A stretch of 64,000 bases of DNA from an uncultured Duncaniella sp. (GTDB taxonomy: Bacteria > Bacteroidota > Bacteroidia > Bacteroidales > Muribaculaceae), in contig CAJUSW010000010.1 in assembly GCA_910589485.1 (NCBI GenBank), forward strand, positions 62,001 to 126,000, given 5' to 3'. A program made the position numbers and the translations under genes. The notes under the pieces are model-generated. The model did not search any database. It worked only from the letters and a program-made list of their open reading frames with translations, and had not been told where the DNA came from. Below, in pieces: positions 26,454 to 35,576 of the stretch. How positions within the stretch are numbered: position 1 is the first letter of the stretch; each line of letters opens with the position of its first letter.

Positions 26454-26850
26454 AATGAACAAGGGTTGGTGGATTAGTGCGCAAGTCAAAGTAATCGGCC
26501 CTCTCTGCCGATAGACGCATGTAGACAAGATCCTTATAAGAACTGTAGAGATGCGGAAGCACAGGATTAGCATTAAATATCTCGAGTTGAATCTCATCAG
26601 ATACATCAAAATCGACAGTTCCGTTGATACGGGCGGATTCCGCTCCGTTCAGGTCGAGAATCGCTACATTGGGATTGACCCTAAGCTGAGCATATACAGC
26701 CTTTTTAGGAGAGGTGGCGAAATAGAGCGCATTATTATCGGCATCGATCTTCATGATCTGAAAGATGCGCACGTGAGGTTGCCCATCTACCGAGGTTGCG
26801 AAAGCCACATCCTTGTTCCTTTGGAATATTTCCAGTAGTTTCTGGTCCAT
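26443..26850 (-). CDS. Pyridoxamine 5'-phosphate oxidase family protein
   Basis: Small flavin-binding split-barrel protein of 135 residues (KDVAFATSVDGQPHVRIFQI, ALYFATSPKKAVYAQLR, VAILDLNGAESARINGTVDF). Members bind FMN or F420-like cofactors and reduce small substrates; many are not vitamin B6 enzymes. It lies 7 bases after the NAD(P)-binding gene and overlaps the macrodomain gene, so it is part of the SirTM operon. SirTM operons elsewhere also carry flavoenzymes, which makes this partner interesting. Cytoplasmic, no signal peptide. Confidence 0.85.
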   Translation of the reverse strand: MDQKLLEIFQRNKDVAFATSVDGQPHVRIFQIMKIDADNNALYFATSPKKAVYAQLRVNPNVAILDLNGAESARINGTVDFDVSDEIQLEIFNANPVLPHLYSSYKDLVYMRLSAERADYFDLRTNPPTLVHYDF

Positions 26851-26857
26851 TACCGGG

Positions 26858-27535
26858 TCAATATCCTATAGTGAAACGTTCTTTGTGGTGAGCCGGGTCA
26901 GCAAGCTCATCAACCATGGCTTTGGCATAGTCCTCGACGGAGATGAAACTGTTGCCATCCTTATCGAAAATCATGTCATCCTTTCCGAGGCGGTACACTC
27001 CGGTGCGTTTGCCGGGCCCCTTGGCCCCCATATCACCAAGATTTCCTGCGGGAGAGAAGAATACCCAGTCTATGTCATTCTCGGGAATAAGCGTATTGAG
27101 GTAAAACTCGCCCAATGACTTGACTCCCGGCAACCACTCAGCAGGAAGCGTGCCGGTATCGACAAGACGCACGCCGGGCTTAACGAAAAGTGTGCCGGCT
27201 CCACCTACAATAAGCAGACGTTTCACACCGGCCTTTTTCGCAGCCTCAAGAATCTTAGGATAGTTGGTGAGAGTCTCCTCGTATATATTAGGATTAGCCC
27301 ATCCGGGATTATATGCACTAATCACATTGGCGTAACCGGCGAGATCTTTCTCGAGCCCTTTCTCATCGGCCACATCAACCTTCTTGACCGTGAGCGCGCT
27401 ATTTTGAATCTTGATCTTATCGGGATGGTTCACGAGAGCCTCGACCTGATAGCCGCGGTTGAGAAGTTCATTGAGAATGGCGGAGCCTACAAATCCGCTC
27501 GCGCCAATAAGTGCTACTTTCTTATCCATATTCAT
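26858..27535 (-). CDS. NAD(P)-binding epimerase/NmrA-like protein
   Basis: Rossmann-fold protein of 225 residues: VALIGASGFVGSAILNELL (8-26, with GxxGxxG-type nucleotide motif), VDVADEKGLEKDLAGYANVISAYNPG, and LLIVGGAGTLFV near 115-126. It belongs to the atypical SDR class (YwnB/BVR-B like) and probably reduces or isomerises a small substrate with NAD(P)H. It is the first gene of the operon that continues with the PNPOx-like, macrodomain, sirtuin and tannase-like genes, and is divergent from an HxlR regulator. A -7 box TACTTTTG lies at 27568-27575. Confidence 0.85.
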   Translation of the reverse strand: MNMDKKVALIGASGFVGSAILNELLNRGYQVEALVNHPDKIKIQNSALTVKKVDVADEKGLEKDLAGYANVISAYNPGWANPNIYEETLTNYPKILEAAKKAGVKRLLIVGGAGTLFVKPGVRLVDTGTLPAEWLPGVKSLGEFYLNTLIPENDIDWVFFSPAGNLGDMGAKGPGKRTGVYRLGKDDMIFDKDGNSFISVEDYAKAMVDELADPAHHKERFTIGY

Positions 27536-27567
27536 TTGTTTTTCAAATTACTATACTTTATATACCG

Positions 27568-27575
27568 CAAAAGTA
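27568..27575 (-). promoter_or_regulatory. Promoter -7 box of the SirTM/macrodomain operon
   Basis: TACTTTTG on the minus strand, 33 bases before the ATG at 27535. Confidence 0.55.
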
Positions 27576-27738
27576 ACTAAAAGTTTATTCAGGAATTCTG
27601 CTGACAAAAACTTCAGTTAACTTACCCGAATGTTAGTATTGCTGATTTTCAAATGAATTGGAGTGACATTGAAATTAATAAGTTAGTTATTTTTAACGAG
27701 GGGTATTTTTCATCCTTGCAAACTTATCGACAAATTCT

Positions 27739-27746
27739 TACCTTTG
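27739..27746 (+). promoter_or_regulatory. Promoter -7 box of the HxlR gene
   Basis: TACCTTTG, 28 bases before the ATG at 27774; a TTG is placed about 20 bases further upstream as -33 element. Confidence 0.6.
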
Positions 27747-27773
27747 TAAAGTGATACTGAGTCACAGCATAAT

Positions 27774-28154
27774 ATGGAACGTAATTTCAATAAGAACGAG
27801 CTTTATCCCGATTGCCCCATACGCAATATACTCAACCGCATCAGCGATAAATGGACTTTGCTGGTACTCTATACACTGAACGGTCATGAGTCAATGCGTT
27901 TCAAAGATCTGGCTGCCGAGTTGCAGGATATATCCCAGAAAATGCTTGTACTTACCCTACGCACACTTGAGACTGACGGATTGGTGGAACGAAAAGTATA
28001 TGCCGAAGTTCCTCCGAGGGTGGAATACAGCCTCACAGAGCGGTCACATTCACTTTTCCCGATAATAAACCAGCTGATCCAGTGGGCCAAGGATCATATG
28101 GACGAGATACTGCTTGACCGAACTATCGCGCTGAATAGAAAATCAGTTCGATAG
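27774..28154 (+). CDS. HxlR-family transcriptional regulator
   Basis: Winged-helix regulator of 126 residues with the conserved HxlR start CPIRNILNRISDKWTLLVLY (15-34), then MRFKDLAAELQDISQKMLVL and LVERKVYAEVPPRVEYSLTE. HxlR proteins often sense electrophiles through a conserved cysteine; here Cys15 is in the expected place (family knowledge, YodB/HypR type). It is divergent from the NAD(P)-binding gene, so it probably controls the SirTM operon. Its stop overlaps the 3' end of the convergent AraC gene by 12 bases. Confidence 0.9.
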   Translation: MERNFNKNELYPDCPIRNILNRISDKWTLLVLYTLNGHESMRFKDLAAELQDISQKMLVLTLRTLETDGLVERKVYAEVPPRVEYSLTERSHSLFPIINQLIQWAKDHMDEILLDRTIALNRKSVR

Positions 28155-29027
28155 ATCTCTTTTCTGCAGGCGATAAGAAGTCGGTGATAATCCCGTGTGC
28201 TTTTTGAAGAATTTACAGAAAGCGGCAATTTCCGAAAAATTAAGTTCCGAAGATATATCCTGCACGGTTTTCTTTGATGTCCTTAGCAATTCGGTGGCCT
28301 GTTGGAGCAATTCATCACGTATCACAGCATATGGAGTCTTGCCCAGTCTCTCCTTCACGACCCTTGACAAATGCTTGGACGAAATGCATAGCCTTCCTGC
28401 ATAAAAATCGACGTTATGTTCTGATTTATAATATCTCCATACCAATTTCAGGAAACTTCGTAATATTGTATCCTGACGGTTCTCCACTCTATCAGCCTCT
28501 TCCTGTGCCATTTTTTTGTGCTGAACCAAATTGCCTGCCTCAAGCATAAACCCTCGAAAATAAGTCTGACACAGTTCGGCCCGATAATAATTGCTGAAAT
28601 CAGCAAGGGATTCTTCAAGCATTTCAAGCTGTCTTTCCAATCGCCTTACCTCTCCGGGCGCTAAATCCAACACCGGAATTTCATGTCTGTCCTTGAAAGA
28701 TTCGGAATCAGCCGGTTTCAATCCATTCAATGATTCATTAGTAAACAGATAATTTGGCAACAGGCACCAAGCCCTCATATCACTGCTGAAACTGACAAAT
28801 GTAACAGGCTCCCATACCAACATATCAACAAGGGAGGGCGCTCCGATTTCCATCATTGTACTTCCTACTTTAGCAGTAAGCCGGCCATGGGAAATCAGAA
28901 GAAATACTCTACATTCCTGTACTGAAACATTCAGCAACTGAGGCATAATTGCCGGGGTGATAAGCAACACCCTGTCGGGTATTCCCATCTCCTGAGGGAA
29001 AACAGCTATAAGTTCCGATTGTGTCAT
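28143..29027 (-). CDS. AraC-family regulator of the RND pump
   Basis: 294-residue regulator. The N-terminal sensing part (about 1-165) shows a cupin-like strand pattern (CRVFLLISHGRLTAKVG), and the C-terminal 100 residues carry two helix-turn-helix motifs (YAGRLCISSKHLSRVVKERL and SSELNFSEIAAFCKFFKKH, then GLSPTSYR). It is divergent from the MFP-RND-OMF operon and is its likely activator. A -7 box TATATTTG lies at 29048-29055. The end overlaps the HxlR gene by 12 bases in convergent orientation. Confidence 0.9.
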   Translation of the reverse strand: MTQSELIAVFPQEMGIPDRVLLITPAIMPQLLNVSVQECRVFLLISHGRLTAKVGSTMMEIGAPSLVDMLVWEPVTFVSFSSDMRAWCLLPNYLFTNESLNGLKPADSESFKDRHEIPVLDLAPGEVRRLERQLEMLEESLADFSNYYRAELCQTYFRGFMLEAGNLVQHKKMAQEEADRVENRQDTILRSFLKLVWRYYKSEHNVDFYAGRLCISSKHLSRVVKERLGKTPYAVIRDELLQQATELLRTSKKTVQDISSELNFSEIAAFCKFFKKHTGLSPTSYRLQKRDLSN

Positions 29028-29174
29028 TATTAGTGATTGTTATGGTGCAAATATAGTAATAATGCGCTATTTGGAAAAGTGTAGATACGTCTATAATGGC
29101 ATATAACCGTTTTTATGAGCAGAATGGACAAATTTTGGTTGTATATGATTAACCCGTCAATGGGCATACGGGAG

Positions 29175-29182
29175 TAATTTTG
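29175..29182 (+). promoter_or_regulatory. Promoter -7 box of the tripartite efflux operon
   Basis: TAATTTTG, 18 bases before the ATG at 29201, which favours that ATG over an upstream TTG at 29180 inside the box. Confidence 0.6.
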
Positions 29183-29200
29183 CACAAAAATTATAACCTT

Positions 29201-30340
29201 ATGTCATATATTAAAAATATTCTCGGTATAGCTTTGGTCGGTCTGACGTCTGTATCATGCGACAACAGCAACGACAACCATGCTTCTGACGCCCCCAAAG
29301 AATACCCCCTCGCAGTGGTCAAACCTGAGGACAGAAACCTGTCAGTAAAATATTCTGCCGTCCTGGAAGGTTGTCAGGATGTGGAAGTACGCCCCGAAGT
29401 AGCAGGGCTCATCACAAAGGTTAATGTAAAAGAGGGAGCCCACGTCAGAAAGGGAGAAGTGCTGTTCATCATAGATCAGATTCCATATCGGACAGCGGTG
29501 CAGAAGGCAGAGGCTATGGTGGCCACTGCTGAAGCCGGAGTAGCCAATGCAAAATTAGTATTGGAAGGGAAAGAGGAATTATTCAAAGAAAAAGTAATTT
29601 CAGACTATGAACTCCGGACCGCCCAAAACTCTTACAGAAGTGCCGAGGCTTCATTACTCCAGGCGAAGGCCCAACTTAGAGAAGCTGAAAACAATTTATC
29701 ATATACCGAAGTGAAAAGTCCAGTCAACGGGATAGCCGGGATGACATCTTACCGCATCGGTGCGCTTGTCAGCCCAACCATGACTGAACCGCTGATCTCA
29801 GTATCGGATAATTCTTATTTGTATGCTTATTTTTCCATGAATGAGAGACAAGCTCTTGAGCTGGCTTCAAAATATGGAACTATTAATGACGCAATCAAGT
29901 CATACCCTCCTGTTTCACTCGAACTTAAGAACGGGGACGTCTATGAGAACGATGGTATGATAGACGTTATAAGCGGTATTGTCGACAAAACAACCGGAAC
30001 TGTGTCATTGCGAGCTACTTTCCCTAATGATAAAGGCAAACTACTGAGCGGTGGATCTGCCAACGTGATCCTGACCTACAATCGTCCCGCTTCTATGGTA
30101 ATTCCTCAAGAGGCAACCTATGAAATCCAAAACCGTATATTCACTTACAAGGTCGTAGACGGAACAACGGTGTCGACCCCGATAGAAGTATTCAAGATAA
30201 ATGATGGCAAAGAATATATTGTGACCGAAGGTCTTTCGGTTGGAGATACCATAGTGGCCGAAGGTGCCGGCCTATTGAAAGCAGGCACGAAAGTTACCGC
30301 TATGCAGGAAGAAACAAAAATGGTGGAGGACAAGAAATGA
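29201..30340 (+). CDS. RND periplasmic adaptor (MFP), lipoprotein
   Basis: Membrane-fusion protein of 379 residues linking an RND pump to an outer-membrane channel. The start is the ATG at 29201 (MSYIKNILGIALVGLTSVSC), with a lipobox at Cys20. Domains: biotinyl-lipoyl half (VEVRPEVAGLITKVNVKEG), a long alpha-hairpin (about 95-160, AEAGVANAKLVLEGKEEL ... SAEASLLQAKAQLREAE), the second lipoyl half (SPVNGIAGMTSYRIGALVSP) and beta-barrel/MP domains. It overlaps the pump gene by ATGA. Confidence 0.93.
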   Translation: MSYIKNILGIALVGLTSVSCDNSNDNHASDAPKEYPLAVVKPEDRNLSVKYSAVLEGCQDVEVRPEVAGLITKVNVKEGAHVRKGEVLFIIDQIPYRTAVQKAEAMVATAEAGVANAKLVLEGKEELFKEKVISDYELRTAQNSYRSAEASLLQAKAQLREAENNLSYTEVKSPVNGIAGMTSYRIGALVSPTMTEPLISVSDNSYLYAYFSMNERQALELASKYGTINDAIKSYPPVSLELKNGDVYENDGMIDVISGIVDKTTGTVSLRATFPNDKGKLLSGGSANVILTYNRPASMVIPQEATYEIQNRIFTYKVVDGTTVSTPIEVFKINDGKEYIVTEGLSVGDTIVAEGAGLLKAGTKVTAMQEETKMVEDKK

Positions 30341-33300
30341 ACATTCAGCGTTTTATCGACCGCCCGATACTCTCTATTGTAATATCAATAGTGATTGTGG
30401 TAGCGGGTCTTATTGGCCTTTTTTCGCTCGCCGTCGAGCAATATCCTGATATCGCTCCGCCCACAGTGAGAGTCTCGGCAACTTACAGTGGGGCAAATGC
30501 CGAGACCGTACAAAAGAGTGTAATCGTGCCTCTTGAGGAAGCCATCAACGGTGTCGAGAATATGACCTATATGACTTCTACCGCAAGCAATACGGGCAGT
30601 GGCGATGTGACCATATATTTCAAGCAGGGGAGCGATGGCGATATGGCGGCTGTAAATGTACAGAATAGTGTATCAACTGCCACAGCACTTCTCCCAGCCG
30701 AGGTTACAAAGGTCGGAGTCACTACACGGAAGCGACAGAACAGCACATTGATGGTGTTTGGACTCTTCTCCCCCAACGGAACCTACGATGAGACATTCCT
30801 GACCAATTATATGAACATCAACGTTAAGCCCGGCATACAACGTATCACCGGAGTTGGCGAAGTTAATGTTATGGGCGGGGCCTATGCAATGCGCATATGG
30901 CTAAAGCCCGATGTTATGGCTCGGTATGGATTAGTGCCTGATGATGTAACGGCAGCGCTTTCAAGCCAGAATATTGAAGCATCAACCGGCGCTATAGGCG
31001 AAAACTCTGAAAATGTGTTTCAGTACACATTGAAGTATCGTGGTCGACTTGAGGAAGAAAGTGAGTTTGAAGAAATAATCATCAAAGCCTTTGATGACGG
31101 CAGAATTCTCCGCCTCAAAGATATAGCAAATGTAGAACTGGGAGCGCAGAGCTATTCCTACAAAGGATTTGTCAATGGATTGCCGGGGGCAACATGTATG
31201 ATAAACCAGATATCAGGATCAAACGCCAATGAGATCATCGTCAATATCGAGGACTATCTCGAACAGGTGAAAAAATCACTGCCTGATGATGTTGAACTTG
31301 TGCAACTGATGAGCACCAAAACATTTCTCGACGCGTCAATAAATAAAGTGATAGAGACTCTTCTGGAGGCTATAATACTTGTGGTTCTGGTTGTTTATTT
31401 CTTCTTGCAGAATCCCCGGTCAACTCTAATCCCAACCATAAGCATATTCGTTTCGCTGATTGGCACGTTTGCCATACTGTATCTTGCCGGGTTCAGCATC
31501 AATCTGCTTACTCTCTTTGCACTCGTGCTTGCAATAGGTACGATTGTAGATGACGCCATAATAGTGGTGGAGGCTGTGCAAGCCAAGTTTGACGAAGGAT
31601 ACAAATCGACTTATCGTGCCGCAGTCGATGCAATGGGTGGAGTGTCATCGGCCCTTGTGACTTCCACTCTTGTATTCATGGCTGTATTTGTGCCTGTCTC
31701 ATTCATGGGTGGAACTTCAGGAGTGTTTTACACTCAATTCGGTATAACAATGGCCGTGGCTGTTGGCATTTCTGCCGTCAATGCCCTAACTCTCTCCCCC
31801 GCTCTATGTGCATTGATGCTACGGCCAAACCAGGAAATCACGGATGGTGCAAAGCTCGAATTTTCCACTCGTTTCCGCCTGTCATTTGATGCCGGATTCA
31901 GAAGGATAGTACGTAAATATGTTTCCGGCGTGTTCTTCTTCATAAAACACAAATGGCTTGGATGGTCGGTGCTTGCATGTGCATGTGCAGTTTTGATATG
32001 GCTTATGGGGACCACGAAAACAGGTCTCGTACCGAATGAAGATACCGGAGCCATGTTCATGAGTTTTGATTCTCCGGCCGGGAGTACACTTGCTGAGACG
32101 GAATCGATCATGCAACAGATTCAGGCTGAACTCAAAGAAATGCCTCAGATTGAGAATTTCAATATGGTTGCGGGGTTCGGAATGGCATCCGGAAATGGCT
32201 CTTCCCACGGTATGTTCATCATCAAATTGAAGCCTTGGGACCAACGGACAGGCGATGATGATAGCGTAGATGCCATACGCAATGAAATCTACCGTCGCAC
32301 GGCACATATCAAGAACGCACGACTGTTCATTTTTGCGCCCCCTATGATCCAAGGCTATGGATCAGGCAACAGTTTTGATGTCTATGTCCAGGATCGAGCA
32401 GGTAAAGGATATGATGAACTCAGCAAAGTGACAACCGATTTCCTCGAAGCGCTCAATAAGCGCGAAGAGATTGAAATGGCCCAAACTTCGTTCAGTTCCA
32501 ACTTCCCCCAGTACACCATCGATGTTGACGAAGCACAGTGTCAACGAGCGGGGACAACAACGGCCGAGGTGCTCAACGTGCTCTCAGGATATTTCGGCAG
32601 TATATATGCCTCTAACTTCAATCGATTTACAAAAATCTATCGTGTCATAGTACAGGCTCCTTACACTTACCGCGATGGCATGGATGCGCTCGATAACATA
32701 TATATCAGGACAACCAAGGGCATGGCCCCCATAAGCCAGTTTGTAACGCTGACAAAAAGTTATGGTGCAGAGTCTCTTATGCGCTTTAATATGTTCTCAG
32801 CGATCAATGTACAAGGAATGCCTGCACAGGGCTACAGTTCAGGCGACGTGATCAATGCAATCAATGAAGTGGCGGCTGAAACACTCCCTACCGGTTTCGG
32901 ATTTGAGTTTTCAGGCATGACACGTGAGGAGCAACAGACAGGAAACAATCATACCACTGTAATAATATATGGTATATGCATACTGTTCATTTACCTAATA
33001 TTGTGCGCGCTGTATGAAAGCCTGTTCATCCCGTTGGCAGTAATATTATCCGTCCCATTCGGCCTTATGGGCAGTTTCCTGTTTGCTAAATTATGGGGGA
33101 TTGAGAACAATATATACCTTCAGACAGGATTAATCATGCTGATCGGACTGTTAGCTAAAACCGCCATTCTGCTTACAGAATATGGTACAGAACGTAGAAA
33201 AGCCGGAATGACATTGACCCAGGCCGCTATTTCATCGGCATCAGTTCGTTTACGCCCCATTCTTATGACTGCGCTCACTATGATTTTCGGGTTGCTTCCC

Positions 33301-33495
33301 CTTATGTTCGCTACAGGTGTGGGCGCAAACGGCAACACTTCGCTTGGTGTAGGTGTGGTAGGCGGTATGATCATCGGTACCATTGGCCTTTTATTTGTAA
33401 CCCCAGCTTTTTTCATCACATTCCAATGGATTGAGGAAAAAGTAATGGGTCAACGAAAGAAAGAACGCGAAAACGAAAAAAAACTATTGAAATGA
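30337..33495 (+). CDS. RND efflux transporter (HAE1/AcrB type)
   Basis: Inner-membrane pump of 1052 residues with 12 helices and two porter loops. Motifs: MNIQRFIDRPILSIVISIVI at the start, VPLEEAINGVENMTYM, LAIGTIVDDAIIVVEAV in helix 4 (proton relay Asp pair), and GLLAKTAILLTEYG. Middle gene of a complete tripartite operon: ATGA overlaps with both the MFP and the OMF genes give tight translational coupling. Likely exports lipophilic drugs, bile acids or detergents; substrate not visible. Confidence 0.95.
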   Translation: MNIQRFIDRPILSIVISIVIVVAGLIGLFSLAVEQYPDIAPPTVRVSATYSGANAETVQKSVIVPLEEAINGVENMTYMTSTASNTGSGDVTIYFKQGSDGDMAAVNVQNSVSTATALLPAEVTKVGVTTRKRQNSTLMVFGLFSPNGTYDETFLTNYMNINVKPGIQRITGVGEVNVMGGAYAMRIWLKPDVMARYGLVPDDVTAALSSQNIEASTGAIGENSENVFQYTLKYRGRLEEESEFEEIIIKAFDDGRILRLKDIANVELGAQSYSYKGFVNGLPGATCMINQISGSNANEIIVNIEDYLEQVKKSLPDDVELVQLMSTKTFLDASINKVIETLLEAIILVVLVVYFFLQNPRSTLIPTISIFVSLIGTFAILYLAGFSINLLTLFALVLAIGTIVDDAIIVVEAVQAKFDEGYKSTYRAAVDAMGGVSSALVTSTLVFMAVFVPVSFMGGTSGVFYTQFGITMAVAVGISAVNALTLSPALCALMLRPNQEITDGAKLEFSTRFRLSFDAGFRRIVRKYVSGVFFFIKHKWLGWSVLACACAVLIWLMGTTKTGLVPNEDTGAMFMSFDSPAGSTLAETESIMQQIQAELKEMPQIENFNMVAGFGMASGNGSSHGMFIIKLKPWDQRTGDDDSVDAIRNEIYRRTAHIKNARLFIFAPPMIQGYGSGNSFDVYVQDRAGKGYDELSKVTTDFLEALNKREEIEMAQTSFSSNFPQYTIDVDEAQCQRAGTTTAEVLNVLSGYFGSIYASNFNRFTKIYRVIVQAPYTYRDGMDALDNIYIRTTKGMAPISQFVTLTKSYGAESLMRFNMFSAINVQGMPAQGYSSGDVINAINEVAAETLPTGFGFEFSGMTREEQQTGNNHTTVIIYGICILFIYLILCALYESLFIPLAVILSVPFGLMGSFLFAKLWGIENNIYLQTGLIMLIGLLAKTAILLTEYGTERRKAGMTLTQAAISSASVRLRPILMTALTMIFGLLPLMFATGVGANGNTSLGVGVVGGMIIGTIGLLFVTPAFFITFQWIEEKVMGQRKKERENEKKLLK

Positions 33496-34862
33496 AATTC
33501 ATATCTTTATTCATATCATCCTCGCTCCTTCTCACAGGCTGCAATTTGTATAAGGGTTATAGCCCGGCAGTTGGCATGACCGTAGATTCACACCACAGCA
33601 ACTCTACAAATCTTAATCCCGACACGTTGCAATCACTCGGTTTTATGCCTTGGCGCGAGCTATTCACTGATCCATGTCTGCAATCACTTATTGAAAAAGG
33701 CCTGCAATCGAATACAAACCTTCAGATTGCAATGCTGAGAATTGATGAGGCCAAGGCCGGACTATCGGCCACAAAACTGGCCTTCTTCCCATCATTGACT
33801 TTATCACCTAATGGATCAATCATTTCGGTGGATGGCAGTAAAGCATCCAAGACATACGAAATCCCGTTGTCACTGAACTGGGAAATCGATTTGTTCGGAA
33901 AACTCCGAAATGCCAAGAAGGAGCAACAGATGCAGTTGCTGGGACAACAAGCTTATGCAGGAGTGGTTCAATCAGAATTAATTGCATCTATAGCGAACAG
34001 CTATTACGCCTTATTGATGCTTGATAATCAGATTGAAATAAGCAAGAGCACCATAGAGGTATGGCAAGAGCAGGTGCGCACCATGGAATTGCAACTTAAA
34101 GTCGGTGACATACGGGAAAATGCCCTAAGTCAAGCAAAAGCTAACCTTGAAGGCTTGCGATCCACACTCAACACGCTTGTGCGTCAACAGCGAGAGATCG
34201 AAAACTCATTGTGCACTCTGATCGGAGTCTCGGCCTACAACATACCTCGTACTCCTCTGGAGCGACAATGCCTTCCAGAAAATATATCTGTCGGAATCCC
34301 ACTGACTGTACTGTCTTGTCGGCCAGATGTAATCCAAGCAGAAATGGCATTGGCGTCGGCATATTATGCCACCAATCAGTCGAGAGCGGCATTTTATCCG
34401 TCCCTGACAATCGGAGGCTCAGCAGGATGGACAAATGCCTTGGGACAGGCGGTAACTAATCCGGGAGGTTGGATTCTATCGGCATTGGGATCACTCACTC
34501 AACCGCTATTTCAGCGAGGGAAATTAATCTCCAATCTGAGAATATCAAAGGATGAAGAGCAGATTGCACTCCTTAACTATAAGCAGACGCTCCTCAATGC
34601 CGGGCAGGAAGTCAATGATGCTCTGTACGCGATAGAATCGTTTAGCAATGATTACGACTTTCATTACAAACAGTGTCAGGACCTTGAACGCACAATGAAA
34701 ACCAATGAATTGTTATTCCAGACCAATAACGCCACATATCTCGAGTTATTGACCTCCCGGCAGAATCTTCTTAATTCAAGGTTAAACCTTACCTCTGACA
34801 AGGTGAATCAGCTACAGTCGGTGGTGAAACTTTATAAGGCATTAGGAGGAGGTACAAAATAA
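33492..34862 (+). CDS. Outer-membrane efflux channel (TolC/NodT type), lipoprotein
   Basis: OMF protein of 456 residues. Signal peptide with lipobox LLLTGC (Cys17). Two outer-membrane-factor repeats: the first around LQIAMLRIDEAKAGLSATKLAFFP, then LSLNWEIDLFGKLRNAKKEQ, and the second around SRAAFYPSLTIGGSAGW and LTQPLFQRGKL. It matches NodT/CusC family length. Last gene of the tripartite pump operon. It is followed after 30 bases by the convergent RibD-like gene. Confidence 0.93.
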   Translation: MKFISLFISSSLLLTGCNLYKGYSPAVGMTVDSHHSNSTNLNPDTLQSLGFMPWRELFTDPCLQSLIEKGLQSNTNLQIAMLRIDEAKAGLSATKLAFFPSLTLSPNGSIISVDGSKASKTYEIPLSLNWEIDLFGKLRNAKKEQQMQLLGQQAYAGVVQSELIASIANSYYALLMLDNQIEISKSTIEVWQEQVRTMELQLKVGDIRENALSQAKANLEGLRSTLNTLVRQQREIENSLCTLIGVSAYNIPRTPLERQCLPENISVGIPLTVLSCRPDVIQAEMALASAYYATNQSRAAFYPSLTIGGSAGWTNALGQAVTNPGGWILSALGSLTQPLFQRGKLISNLRISKDEEQIALLNYKQTLLNAGQEVNDALYAIESFSNDYDFHYKQCQDLERTMKTNELLFQTNNATYLELLTSRQNLLNSRLNLTSDKVNQLQSVVKLYKALGGGTK

Positions 34863-34892
34863 TCGAATTATCGCAAGCATCCTGATTCTCTC

Positions 34893-35576
34893 TCATATGT
34901 AATCGGTTTTATATCTGATCCATAAGGTGCCGTTTCCAACAGCCTCAACACTTTCAAGCGAAAGCTTCACGGGCATACGGTCCATATTCGATATGCCATC
35001 GAAGAGAGCTGTCTGTCCCTTGCGCCCGTCAATACCGGGAGCGAGCAGAAGGCTTACCTCATCAATAAGTCCGGAGGCAAGGAAACCTCCATTGATGTGG
35101 CCACCACCGAGAACGGCCAAGCGCTCGACTCCGAAGTCCGAACACAATACTTCCATGGCCGCGGAAAGGTCAATGGATTCACGTCCGACACCGATATAAG
35201 ATATTCCCTCGTTTCTGAGCATCTCAAGATATTCCTGCGATACCTGCTCACTTACAATGCAGACGAGGGGAACACCATCAATTTCTGCAGCTGGCCAGCA
35301 TAAACGACCATGCGTGTCAACTGACACCATGTACTTGTCGGAATCGACAGCCTTATAAACTGACCTCTCGCCTACAGAAGTGGGATCAGTTGCTATAAAC
35401 GGCTCTTTACGTGCATTGTAATGTTCCATTGTGACACGGCCTTCAAGTTGGGTCGGGCAGTCGAGTTTATCAAGAGTCTCGTAATACTCATCGCCACTGA
35501 TCTTGTCAACCATCGAGCAATCAATGCGTCCGTCGATTGATGCCACCATATGGCATACTATATATGGTCTTTTCAT
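34893..35576 (-). CDS. RibD C-terminal/DHFR-like reductase
   Basis: Cytoplasmic NADPH-dependent reductase-fold protein of 227 residues (IVCHMVASIDGRIDC at 6-20, LAVLGGGHINGGFLASGLID near 150-170, EVSLLLAPGIDG). Fold of the riboflavin pathway reductase RibD-C and dihydrofolate reductase, but it stands outside a riboflavin operon, so the substrate is unknown. It overlaps the SDR gene by ATGA. A homologue at 43657 lies in the neighbouring redox operon. Confidence 0.87.
   Translation of the reverse strand: MKRPYIVCHMVASIDGRIDCSMVDKISGDEYYETLDKLDCPTQLEGRVTMEHYNARKEPFIATDPTSVGERSVYKAVDSDKYMVSVDTHGRLCWPAAEIDGVPLVCIVSEQVSQEYLEMLRNEGISYIGVGRESIDLSAAMEVLCSDFGVERLAVLGGGHINGGFLASGLIDEVSLLLAPGIDGRKGQTALFDGISNMDRMPVKLSLESVEAVGNGTLWIRYKTDYI

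Noticed and set aside
28143..28154. 12-base convergent overlap of HxlR and AraC genes
   Set aside because: Such tail overlaps are ordinary in compact genomes; no special function is suggested.
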